Assembly: GCF_014269395.1 (NCBI RefSeq)
Contig: NZ_JACOGK010000035.1
Span: forward strand, 1 to 24,294
Origin: Megasphaera hominis
Lineage (GTDB): Bacteria > Bacillota > Negativicutes > Veillonellales > Megasphaeraceae
Length of the DNA stretch: 24,294 nt
Reading direction: 5' to 3'
Under the pieces are notes generated by a model. The model had not been told where the DNA came from. It saw only the letters and a list, made by a program, of their open reading frames with translations, and made no database searches. The position numbers were made by a program, and so were the translations under genes. Of this stretch, positions 7,204 to 14,300 are shown piece by piece; the first letter of the stretch is position 1, and the number at the start of each line of letters is the position of its first letter.

Positions 7204-8928
7204 TCAGCTTTCTCTATGGTCAATCTGGGCAGCATATACATTAACACGGTGATTGATAAATTCGCTCCATTGAGGTGCATCCCATCTATCTCGTTCTTTT
7301 TCACAGCATTCTATTAAATCAACAAGCCGATCCGGATATACATCATTACCTTGAAACATGGCTATAAAATATTTACGGAATTGTTCCAGCGTCAACGGAA
7401 GGATATTTAATCTTTGTTTTACTGGACCTTTAGCATACCATATTCCATGCCTGAAGGTTTCAGTGGTATTTGTATCCACGCGTATGGCGATAAATAACCC
7501 ATAAACAGGCTTATCATAAGCTAAAACCGCATCAGACACATGTCTTCTAACTGGTTCTCCTTCCATAGCTTCTTGACGTGATGAGCTTGACATTGTAACC
7601 TCTGTAAGAATAGTAAAATCAGGAAACTCACAGTAAAGATCACCCTTGCCGCCACCTGCAGCAGAGACTGGAAAAAAGTCAGAATCCAGTCTGAACCCTC
7701 TAACTTCATATGGCTTGTTAACCATATGATTAATAGCCAGAGCCGCTCTCCAAAGCGTCCATTCAAGATAGGCTGGCATTTCGTCCTTAGGAACTTCAAT
7801 GACATAATCTTCATCATATTCCTTTTTACCACCTCCATGGATGAGTAACTCCATGTAAGCTGCGATTTCACGCCATTTATCCTTTTGCTCTGAGGCATAA
7901 TTAATTTCATCAGTTTGAAATAACAGTTCTTCTAAGCGTCTGCGTGCAATATTAATTTCTATGGCCGTATTGAGTGGAAGATCTGAAATATCGTATACGA
8001 TATGGCGGTCCTTAAGGATTTTTTTCAGTTCGTTTAGTACATTCAGTGCTACTTCTGCATCATCGGTAGGTAATGGGGCTCCCGTTGTAAGTGTTATTAG
8101 TTCATCAGCAATAGAAATATCTGACGCTGTACTTTTCGCCATCTTTTCAGCAATTAACCGCTTCGATGGAACAATAACAATACCCCGCCCTTTTCGTTGA
8201 ATAATTCCTGATATCCGTAGATATCTCATATTCATATCGCAATAATCCTTAAAGTTATCCGATTTTTTAGAATAATGAGCACCTCGTTCACGGATTACAG
8301 AGCGATCAAACTTCTTTTTGGCAACAGATGCTTTTCTTTTTTTACGTAAATCCAGTATATGGTCAACAACTTCATCCAAATCATACGTCGGATTTGTCGT
8401 TTGTCCCCATAGAGCAAATTCTATTCTCGATAACTCTGAGGAGCCAGTACGTTCCTCTAATCTTAGCATTAATGCCAAAATCCATCTAAACGGAGAAAAC
8501 AAAGCAGTTCCATCCGGTAATGCATATTGTTCAACGCTAAGCGATCTTAAAAAACATTCCTGCATAGCCGGCACCGTATCGGCTTTTAAAAATATTTTAC
8601 CGAAAGGTGTTATTTCATCCACTGGTCCTAATAAATCTTGAAGATATTTATCTTTACCTTTATATTGATCATAAATAAATCCATACCTGGCAAACATGAG
8701 ACGCCATTTTCTGGCATGGCTTCCGGAGCTATCCTTACCAGCCTCATTATGAATGATACCATTTGAATTCAAATAGCCCATAAAGCCTAATTCGTTCTCA
8801 TGTCCATGGAGCTTTCCAACATAAGGAGAACTGGCATACACTTTAAACCCATCTTGAATACGGGCAGGATTACGTAACCCCGTGTTCCCTATAAGCCAGA
8901 TATTTATATTTTCTGATTTATCAATCAT
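7204..8928 (-). CDS. Type IIS restriction endonuclease, AlwI/BspD6I-like
   Basis: Predicted to recognise a short asymmetric site and cut to one side of it. The 574 residues fit the AlwI/PleI/Nt.BspD6I family, with an N-terminal recognition part and a C-terminal PD-(D/E)XK nuclease. In the nuclease, GGGKGDLYCEFPDFTILTEVT supplies Asp430 and Glu443, followed by Glu456 and His463. The 13/13/7 spacing is the same as I recall for the catalytic set of R.BspD6I. GGATC-like specificity is an inference from the AlwI resemblance and from the Dam-like methyltransferase beside it. The gene starts 9 bases after the methyltransferase stop, and its ribosome site TAGGAGTG overlaps that stop, so the nuclease is coupled to prior synthesis of the protective enzyme. 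The region is markedly more AT-rich than its flanks, which suggests acquisition. Confidence 0.85.
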   Translation of the reverse strand: MIDKSENINIWLIGNTGLRNPARIQDGFKVYASSPYVGKLHGHENELGFMGYLNSNGIIHNEAGKDSSGSHARKWRLMFARYGFIYDQYKGKDKYLQDLLGPVDEITPFGKIFLKADTVPAMQECFLRSLSVEQYALPDGTALFSPFRWILALMLRLEERTGSSELSRIEFALWGQTTNPTYDLDEVVDHILDLRKKRKASVAKKKFDRSVIRERGAHYSKKSDNFKDYCDMNMRYLRISGIIQRKGRGIVIVPSKRLIAEKMAKSTASDISIADELITLTTGAPLPTDDAEVALNVLNELKKILKDRHIVYDISDLPLNTAIEINIARRRLEELLFQTDEINYASEQKDKWREIAAYMELLIHGGGKKEYDEDYVIEVPKDEMPAYLEWTLWRAALAINHMVNKPYEVRGFRLDSDFFPVSAAGGGKGDLYCEFPDFTILTEVTMSSSSRQEAMEGEPVRRHVSDAVLAYDKPVYGLFIAIRVDTNTTETFRHGIWYAKGPVKQRLNILPLTLEQFRKYFIAMFQGNDVYPDRLVDLIECCEKERDRWDAPQWSEFINHRVNVYAAQIDHRES

Positions 8929-8937
8929 AATACACTC

Positions 8938-10812
8938 CTAGTAACTAATAAACAGAAATTCTTGCACGTTATTTCTATGTGTCTTTGCTGACTTCTGATT
9001 TCCAAATCCGTAAGTATAGTCAACAGGTATTACTTCTACATTCTTCTTATACTGCCTTAATAACCCGATCATTTCTTCTTGTGTCGGAAGACAGTTGGAA
9101 GAATAAGATACGATTAAGATACTATCCTTATATTTATCAAATAGCTGATCAAACGCACTGTAAGCACTATCTTTCTTTGAAAAAGGAGTTGGGTAAGATT
9201 TAAATTTCTTTGTTTTGGTATGCTCCTGGATTTCCACATTTTTCCAATCTCTTGCTAGCCCTTCAACAAAGTGATATCTTCGCACATATTCATTATCTGA
9301 TAATGGTGAATAGTAGGGTGGGTCCATGTATACAAGATCAGGATGTATATTGAAATTACTCATAGCATCCTGACAACAGGTTTTATTGTTTTTTCCATTA
9401 TCAAATACTGCATCGTTTACAGCTACAACTGCCTCCAAAAATTGCTGTTTTAATGAAATTTTTAAATCTCTTCTGCCATCATCATATCGGCTACCTGTAT
9501 AGGTAAATATACCTCTAGGCCTTTTCTTAGTACATGCACGAATCAGAGCAGACATAGCTATCACACGCTTATATTCATCATCTATTTTCTTTATATTTTG
9601 TCTAATAGCATCAATCAAGCGATTGTCTTCATCTGAGAAATATAGCTCTTTAAAAGTTTTTTCAACAAAGTGATCTTCGATTCCCTGATCATTAAGTAGT
9701 TCTATGGCTTCAGATTCAGATAAGGTTATATGGTTATTCTCCACCATAGCTTTCGAAAAAGTTGAAGACATCGTCATATAGTCATTACTGATAACCTGTT
9801 TTCCGTGACATTTGAACATATAGCTGACTACGCCCGAACCAGAAAATAAATCTAATACCGTATTAAATTGGAATTTTGATGCAGCATCCCAAATATTATC
9901 TAAAAGTTTCTGTTTCGAACCCATGAAGCGGGTTGCCGGATAGCGTTGAATTTGTTCTAATACCGCATCAGAAGTCTTAATTAAATTTTTCTCAGGATAC
10001 GCCTTAACAATCACATCTTCCCCTTTTCTTGCGCTACCTTTTGATGATATGGACCGTTTCGTTTTGATCACATCAATATTGAAGTCTCCATACAATTCAT
10101 GTACCAACTCATGATTGGAATTGGTAAGCAAAACATAACAGCCCCTATCTCTTAGTCTTACAACTTCTTCCGCAAGGTTTCTCTGATCTTTTTCATAGAA
10201 TTGTTCCTTTGTATATCTTTTGAAATCACCGTATTCTGATACAGGGACATATGGAGGATCAAGAAAAACAAAATCTCCTTTTTCTGCATATTGCTCTAAA
10301 ACATCAATATAGTCGCCACAGATAATCGTCGCTTTTTGAAGAATTTCTGAAGCTTCTCGTAAATGGTCGGCATTACAAATTGTCGGGTTCTTGTAACGCC
10401 CATATGGTGTATTAAATTCTCCTTTCTTATTCACGCGATATAGTCCATTAAAGCATGTCTTATTTAAAAATAAAGTTCTTGCTGCGGCCTCTACTGGACT
10501 TAAGGTATTCCAGTCAATTTTACGAGTTTCATAGAAAAGCTCTTTTGTATTTTTGTAAAGGGACAGTTTTTCTATGACTTCATCCACATGGTTAGCTACT
10601 TCAGTGTAAACATTTATTAATTCTGGGTTACTGTCTGAAATAATGGCATGTTCTGGGTTAATGGCAAAAAAAAGTGCTCCTCCACCAAAAAAAGGCTCTA
10701 TATATTTTTTGTAAGATGCTGGCATTCTCGGTATTATCTCCTTAAGCAATTGAGATTTACCGCCTGCCCATTTCATAATTGGTTTCATAACAGTAAGTTT
10801 GCCATCCTTCAA
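8938..10812 (-). CDS. Fused two-domain DNA adenine methyltransferase
   Basis: Protects the host site of the linked nuclease. It contains two complete D12-class N6-adenine methyltransferase modules in one 624-residue chain. Module 1 has the Dam-like start MKPIMKWAGGKSQLL, the AdoMet motif EPFFGGG at 39-45 and the catalytic DPPY at 185-188. Module 2 begins near 292 (ATRFMGSKQKLL), with LDLFSGSG at 320-327 and DPPY at 497-500. Two different modules are what an asymmetric type IIS site needs, one per strand, as in M.FokI. The start is TTG at 10812: AGAGGAG lies 8 bases upstream, whereas the ATG at codon 9 has no ribosome site. It is the first gene of the operon. No controller (C) protein gene is visible. 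Confidence 0.88.
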   Translation of the reverse strand: MKDGKLTVMKPIMKWAGGKSQLLKEIIPRMPASYKKYIEPFFGGGALFFAINPEHAIISDSNPELINVYTEVANHVDEVIEKLSLYKNTKELFYETRKIDWNTLSPVEAAARTLFLNKTCFNGLYRVNKKGEFNTPYGRYKNPTICNADHLREASEILQKATIICGDYIDVLEQYAEKGDFVFLDPPYVPVSEYGDFKRYTKEQFYEKDQRNLAEEVVRLRDRGCYVLLTNSNHELVHELYGDFNIDVIKTKRSISSKGSARKGEDVIVKAYPEKNLIKTSDAVLEQIQRYPATRFMGSKQKLLDNIWDAASKFQFNTVLDLFSGSGVVSYMFKCHGKQVISNDYMTMSSTFSKAMVENNHITLSESEAIELLNDQGIEDHFVEKTFKELYFSDEDNRLIDAIRQNIKKIDDEYKRVIAMSALIRACTKKRPRGIFTYTGSRYDDGRRDLKISLKQQFLEAVVAVNDAVFDNGKNNKTCCQDAMSNFNIHPDLVYMDPPYYSPLSDNEYVRRYHFVEGLARDWKNVEIQEHTKTKKFKSYPTPFSKKDSAYSAFDQLFDKYKDSILIVSYSSNCLPTQEEMIGLLRQYKKNVEVIPVDYTYGFGNQKSAKTHRNNVQEFLFISY

Positions 10813-10914
10813 TATAATTACTCCTCTTAGCGTTTAAATTCATTGAACAATCTATAGCAAGACGAAGATTTTAGTGTCGTATTTTATATTTAATTATTCT
10901 TTTATATAAAAAAA

Positions 10915-10931
10915 CTCCACCCCGTGTGGAG
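10915..10931 (-). terminator. Terminator-like hairpin upstream of the methyltransferase
   Basis: CTCCAC (10915-10920) pairs with GTGGAG (10926-10931), and on the minus strand the stem is followed by seven T. It faces toward the methyltransferase gene about 100 bases away. It may insulate the operon or attenuate it. The surrounding 10813-11250 otherwise contains no gene I can support. A larger imperfect TCCCCC/GGGGGA hairpin spans about 11210-11273. Confidence 0.55.
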
Positions 10932-11278
10932 CACAGGAACGGAGCTCAACAAATTTTCCATAAATTCAGCTACATAATATTATATTTTATCAGATTTAGC
11001 AGATAATCTCCATAGCATATGTCAGTTATTCTATCTTTAAGCCTGTTTCAGTGAATTCTCCCCGTAGCTCAGCCCAGCCTGTAAACCTGCCCTACAGCTG
11101 ATACATCCCGCGTCTCATGGTGATGCCAGACATACGCCCATCCTACTACATTTTTCACATCACTAATCAGACATACATTTGTCTATCACTCGTTCCAAAA
11201 GCACAAAAAATCCCCCTGCCAATGCATGCTGCGGCGGACTGTTTTTCGTAATGTTTCCGCATGGCTTGGGGGATATGC

Positions 11279-11284
11279 TATAAT
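11279..11284 (+). promoter_or_regulatory. -10 element for the small membrane protein
   Basis: TATAAT lies 43 bases upstream of the ATG at 11327. There is no good TTGACA at the normal distance, so the -35 is weak or the promoter needs an activator. The element falls at the foot of an imperfect hairpin whose arms are TCCCCC near 11211 and GGGGGA near 11268. Confidence 0.45.
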
Positions 11285-11326
11285 AATAGCAATTATGGCA
11301 CTTTATTTAGGAAGGAGGTGTTCTAC

Positions 11327-11767
11327 ATGGCCCGTCAACGCCATCGTACACCCTTAGATTACGAGGCCGAGGATAAACAGGATATACGCCGGCAGGAGTT
11401 TATTTTCCTGAGTACGTTTTTTCTGATGGTTCTGCTCATGGTTTCTTTATATTTCCAGCTTAGCCTGCTGGCGATCGGCGCCGTAGTGGTGGCGCTCCTG
11501 GCTTCTACGGTTGGTTTCTGCATTCATTATCGTACCTTTTTTTCCATGCGCGACCGGGGACAGCGGACGGAGAGCGTTCTCATTTCCCTTTATGGCAGTT
11601 TGATCCTGACGCTGATTTGTGCGTATTATTACACGCAGGACCAGCCTTTGTCTCTCGATTATGCGCTGATTTTTCTCTTTGGTTTCTTTTTCTTCACCTT
11701 CATGGTCTACCGCAGTATTGCCCGTTATTTTGTCGTCGGCAATAAACGGCAGCGTATCAAAAACTAA
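11327..11767 (+). CDS. Small four-helix membrane protein, unknown function
   Basis: A 146-residue protein I do not recognise. The charged N-terminus (about 22 residues, rich in Arg, Asp and Glu) is followed by four hydrophobic helices at about 24-43, 46-66, 84-105 and 112-133. The C-terminus is basic (GNKRQRIKN), so both ends probably lie in the cytoplasm. The start is fixed by GGAAGGAGGTG seven bases before the ATG at 11327. Upstream in-frame ATGs have no ribosome site. It is monocistronic, with a TATAAT upstream and a strong terminator directly after its stop. Nothing in the sequence points to a transport or enzymatic role. Confidence 0.75.
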   Translation: MARQRHRTPLDYEAEDKQDIRRQEFIFLSTFFLMVLLMVSLYFQLSLLAIGAVVVALLASTVGFCIHYRTFFSMRDRGQRTESVLISLYGSLILTLICAYYYTQDQPLSLDYALIFLFGFFFFTFMVYRSIARYFVVGNKRQRIKN

Positions 11768-11770
11768 AAA

Positions 11771-11802
11771 AACGGCAACGAGGCCTTTCCTTCGTTGCCG
11801 TT
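11771..11802. terminator. Bidirectional terminator
   Basis: Perfect 11-bp arms (AACGGCAACGA and its complement) around a 10-base loop, with A-runs before and T-runs after, between two convergent genes. It begins just after the membrane-protein stop and ends a few bases before the VOC-protein stop. Confidence 0.92.
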
Positions 11803-11808
11803 TTTTCT

Positions 11809-12228
11809 TTAGTTCATGATACTGGCGAGATAGTGGCTGATTTCGATCAGGTTTTGGTCCGGGTCGCGGATGTAGACGGAAAGGATGGGGCCTAGGGCGC
11901 CGGTACGCTGGACGGGCCCTGTTTCGATGGGTACGTGCAGCGCTTTTAGCCGTTTTTCTACGTTTTCTATGGTGTCGTCAGTGACGAAGCACAGGTCAGC
12001 CGAGCCGGGCGTAGGCTTTTCTGCCTTCGGTTCCCATTCGTGGCCTTTTTCGTGGAGATTGATTTTTTGCCCGCCAAAAACCAGAGCATGGCGCGTGCCG
12101 TGGAAAACGACGTCTTTCATGCCCAGGACTTTGGTGTAAAAGGCGACGGTCTTTTCTACATCGGCGACGGTCAGGACGAGATGGTCCAGCCGTTTCAGCG
12201 TAATAGGCGCAGGTTCTGTGTGCTGCAT
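11809..12228 (-). CDS. VOC-family (glyoxalase-fold) metalloprotein
   Basis: A 139-residue single vicinal-oxygen-chelate unit made of two beta-alpha-beta3 modules. Family features are LKRLDHLVLTVADVEKTVAFY at the start, INLHEKG in the middle and SVYIRDPDQNLIEIS near the end. His16, His59 and Glu129 are the likely metal ligands. It resembles the GLOD5-type glyoxalase/dioxygenase-like proteins often annotated as VOC family. Possible roles include a lyase, isomerase or dioxygenase acting on small metabolites; the substrate cannot be read from the sequence. AAGGAGGTG precedes the ATG. It lies downstream of pta on the same strand but is separated from it by a terminator, so it is probably its own unit. 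Confidence 0.82.
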   Translation of the reverse strand: MQHTEPAPITLKRLDHLVLTVADVEKTVAFYTKVLGMKDVVFHGTRHALVFGGQKINLHEKGHEWEPKAEKPTPGSADLCFVTDDTIENVEKRLKALHVPIETGPVQRTGALGPILSVYIRDPDQNLIEISHYLASIMN

Positions 12229-12250
12229 AGGAACACCTCCTTACAAAAAA

Positions 12251-12278
12251 AGCACGATCCGCCTGGGCGAATCGTGCT
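12251..12278 (-). terminator. Terminator of pta
   Basis: Arms AGCACGAT (12251-12258) and ATCGTGCT (12271-12278) with inner CGCC/GGCG pairs. Seven T follow on the minus strand. It overlaps the leader of the VOC gene. Confidence 0.9.
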
Positions 12279-12290
12279 CGTGTACTGCAA

Positions 12291-13319
12291 TTAGTTGTTT
12301 TCTTTAGCGAGGATGTCCGTCGTGATAGCGTCGGAGCAGCATACAGCTACTACGTCAGCAATATCTTCGGAGGAGCAACCACGGGAAAGGTCAAGGATCG
12401 GTTTTGCAAGGCCCTGAACCAAAGGTCCAAGAGCAGTGGCATTCGCAAAGCGCTGTACCATCTTATAACCGATGTTAGCTGCATCGAGGTTCGGGAAAAT
12501 GAGGATGTTGGCATGGCCGGCAACTTTGGAGCCCGGTGCTTTGTGTTCGCCAACTTCCGGAACGAGGGCAGCGTCAGCCTGGAGTTCGCCGTCGAAGTCG
12601 AAGTCTACGTTGCGTTCTTTCAGGATTTCTACAGCCTGGCGGACCGTGTCAACCGTTTCGCCGGAGCCGGAGCCTTTTGTGGAGTAGGAAAGGAGAGCAA
12701 CTTTCGGGTTGAGCATCTGAACGGTTCTGCGGGCACGTTCTACGCAGATGCAAGCGATATCGGCGAGCTGGTCAGCTGTCGGATAAGGGATAACGCCGCA
12801 GTCACCGAGTACGAGGATACCATTGTCGCCGTACTGCGGAGTATTGGTAAGAAGAATGAAAGCACTGGATACAGTCTTGTTGCCTTTACGGGGTCCAATA
12901 ACCTGTAAGCCGGCGCGGATAACGTCAGCGGAAGTCGTAGCGGCACCGGAAACAACACCGTCAGCTTCGCCCATGGCAACGAGGCCGGCTGCGAAGAAGG
13001 TGTAGTTGGTCATCATGATTTCGCGGGCTTTTTCTACGGTCATACCTTTCTTTTCGCGGCGTTTTGCGAAGTACTGGCACAATTCGTCCATGCGATAGTA
13101 TGTAGCAGGATTCAAAACTTCAACACCTGTCAGATCGATCTGGAATTTGGCAGCATCCTGTTTGATTTTGCTCAAATCACCAACGAGGATAATGCGGGCG
13201 TAGCCTTCTGCCAAAACGCGTTCAGCAGCTTTCAGGACACGACGGCTATTGGTTTCCGGAAGTACGATTTTCTTCTGTGCTTTGGAAACACGAGCTTTCA
13301 AATCTTCTGTAAATCTCAT
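12291..13319 (-). CDS. pta: Phosphate acetyltransferase
   Basis: Converts acetyl-CoA and phosphate to acetyl phosphate and CoA, the step before ATP-yielding acetate formation by acetate kinase. At 342 residues it is the short, single-domain Pta form. Recognisable segments are KIVLPETNSRRVLKAAE, GEADGVVSGAATTSADVIR, LGDCGVIPYPTADQLADIA, LSYSTKGSGSGETVDTV and FPNLDAANIGYKM. I place the start at the ATG at 13319, nine bases after AAGGAG; a TTG three codons upstream falls too close to that site. It has its own promoter and terminator, and no acetate kinase gene is adjacent. In this genome context it would drain acetyl-CoA made from lactate and pyruvate. Confidence 0.93.
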   Translation of the reverse strand: MRFTEDLKARVSKAQKKIVLPETNSRRVLKAAERVLAEGYARIILVGDLSKIKQDAAKFQIDLTGVEVLNPATYYRMDELCQYFAKRREKKGMTVEKAREIMMTNYTFFAAGLVAMGEADGVVSGAATTSADVIRAGLQVIGPRKGNKTVSSAFILLTNTPQYGDNGILVLGDCGVIPYPTADQLADIACICVERARRTVQMLNPKVALLSYSTKGSGSGETVDTVRQAVEILKERNVDFDFDGELQADAALVPEVGEHKAPGSKVAGHANILIFPNLDAANIGYKMVQRFANATALGPLVQGLAKPILDLSRGCSSEDIADVVAVCCSDAITTDILAKENN

Positions 13320-13369
13320 GTGTAACAACTCCTTATGGATACTAGATGGTCTTAAAACGTTCCACGTCT

Positions 13370-13398
13370 ATTATAGTACAAAATATGATGCAAATCAA
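13370..13398 (-). promoter_or_regulatory. Promoter of pta
   Basis: On the minus strand TTGATT (13393-13398) and TATAAT (13370-13375) are 17 bases apart, close to the sigma-A consensus. They are followed by a leader of about 45 bases to the ATG. Confidence 0.7.
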
Positions 13399-13512
13399 AA
13401 GGGTTTTACACATATTTTGCATGACAAAAAGAAAAGTACAACGTATTAGTTCACCAGGCCTGCAGGACAGTTTTTCCGCAGTGTTGCGCCCTCTTTCAGG
13501 GGGATGCAAAAA

Positions 13513-13544
13513 AAGTCTGCCTACCGGTTAGGGTACGCAGACTT
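13513..13544 (-). terminator. Terminator of the tRNA operon
   Basis: AAGTCTGC (13513-13520) pairs with GCAGACTT (13537-13544), with inner ACC/GGT pairs. Seven T follow on the minus strand. It lies 11 bases after the CCA end of tRNA-Val. Confidence 0.88.
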
Positions 13545-13555
13545 GTAAAGAGTTT

Positions 13556-13631
13556 TGGTGGGCGATAACGGGCTTGAACCGCTGACATCCTGCTTGTAAG
13601 GCAGGCGCTCTCCCAGCTGAGCTAATCGCCC
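13556..13631 (-). tRNA. tRNA-Val (TAC)
   Basis: A 76-base cloverleaf. Acceptor GGGCGAT pairs with ATCGCCC, followed by A73 and an encoded CCA. The anticodon loop CTTACAA lies in a CCTGC/GCAGG stem and gives anticodon TAC. Last gene of the six-tRNA operon. Confidence 0.96.
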
Positions 13632-13639
13632 AAAAAAAA

Positions 13640-13714
13640 TGGTGACCCCTGCGGGATTTGAACCCACGTTCACGCCGTGAAAGGGCGGTGTCTTAACCAC
13701 TTGACCAAGGGGCC
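13640..13714 (-). tRNA. tRNA-Glu (TTC)
   Basis: A 75-base cloverleaf. Acceptor GGCCCCT pairs with AGGGGTC (one G-T wobble), then A73 and encoded CCA. Anticodon loop CTTTCAC gives TTC. The outermost anticodon-stem position is a C-T mismatch. Confidence 0.95.
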
Positions 13715-13731
13715 ATGCAAAAGGATGAATA

Positions 13732-13807
13732 TGGTGATCCACCCGAGATTCGAACTCGGGACACCCTGATTAAAAGTCAGGTGCTCTGCCAACTGAGCTA
13801 GTGGATC
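13732..13807 (-). tRNA. tRNA-Lys (TTT)
   Basis: A 76-base cloverleaf. Acceptor GATCCAC pairs with GTGGATC, then A73 and encoded CCA. The anticodon stem CCTGA/TCAGG holds loop CTTTTAA, anticodon TTT. Confidence 0.96.
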
Positions 13808-13815
13808 AAAAAATT

Positions 13816-13889
13816 TGGCAGGGGTAGCTGGATTCGAACCAACGATGACGGAGTCAGAGTCCGTTGCCTTACCGCTTGGCGATACCCCT
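13816..13889 (-). tRNA. tRNA-Gln (CTG)
   Basis: A 74-base cloverleaf. Acceptor AGGGGTA pairs with TACCCCT, then G73 and encoded CCA. The anticodon stem ACGGA/TCCGT holds loop CTCTGAC, anticodon CTG. The CAG-reading isoacceptor is the less common one to find alone; a TTG isoacceptor is presumably elsewhere. Confidence 0.95.
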
Positions 13890-13892
13890 GTA

Positions 13893-13968
13893 TGGCTCCT
13901 CAAGTAGGACTCGAACCTACGACAAATCGGTTAACAGCCGATTGCTCTACCGACTGAGCTATTGAGGA
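13893..13968 (-). tRNA. tRNA-Asn (GTT)
   Basis: A 76-base cloverleaf. Acceptor TCCTCAA pairs with TTGAGGA, then G73 and encoded CCA. The anticodon stem ATCGG/CCGAT holds loop CTGTTAA, anticodon GTT. Only three bases separate it from tRNA-Gln. Confidence 0.96.
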
Positions 13969-13973
13969 ATAAA

Positions 13974-14048
13974 TGGAGCGGAAAACGAGGCTCGAACTCG
14001 CGACCCCCACCTTGGCAAGGTGGTGCTCTACCACTGAGCTACTTCCGC
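13974..14048 (-). tRNA. tRNA-Gly (GCC)
   Basis: A 75-base cloverleaf. Acceptor GCGGAAG pairs with TTTCCGC (one wobble), then T73 and encoded CCA. The anticodon stem CCACC/GGTGG holds loop TTGCCAA, anticodon GCC. First gene of the tRNA operon. Confidence 0.96.
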
Positions 14049-14164
14049 ATGACGACGAAAATTATTTTAGCACATCTTCATCAGCTTGTCAACAAGTTTT
14101 TTGAAAACTTGAAGTTTTTCTTTCGCTTGATGGTCTTGCGCTGTGTCCGTCGGAACACTTGATT

Positions 14165-14193
14165 ATAATACCAAACCCTATCAGATATGTCAA
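14165..14193 (-). promoter_or_regulatory. Promoter of the tRNA operon
   Basis: On the minus strand TTGACA (14188-14193) and TATTAT (14165-14170) are 17 bases apart, near consensus as expected for a strong tRNA promoter. Transcription would start near 14158, about 110 bases before tRNA-Gly. Confidence 0.8.
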
Positions 14194-14300
14194 TAGATTT
14201 TTTACAAAAAATATAAGTTTTGTAAATTCCCATAGTAACTTCCAGCCGTGCTGCCAGTTGGAAGCTACTACGAGAACCGTACAAGTCCTTGAAAAGGCCC

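Noticed and set aside
14220..14275. Inverted repeat AGTAACTTCCA/TGGAAGCTACT after larC considered as a terminator
   Set aside because: The stem has a mismatch and no T-run on the minus strand; kept only as an unexplained hairpin.
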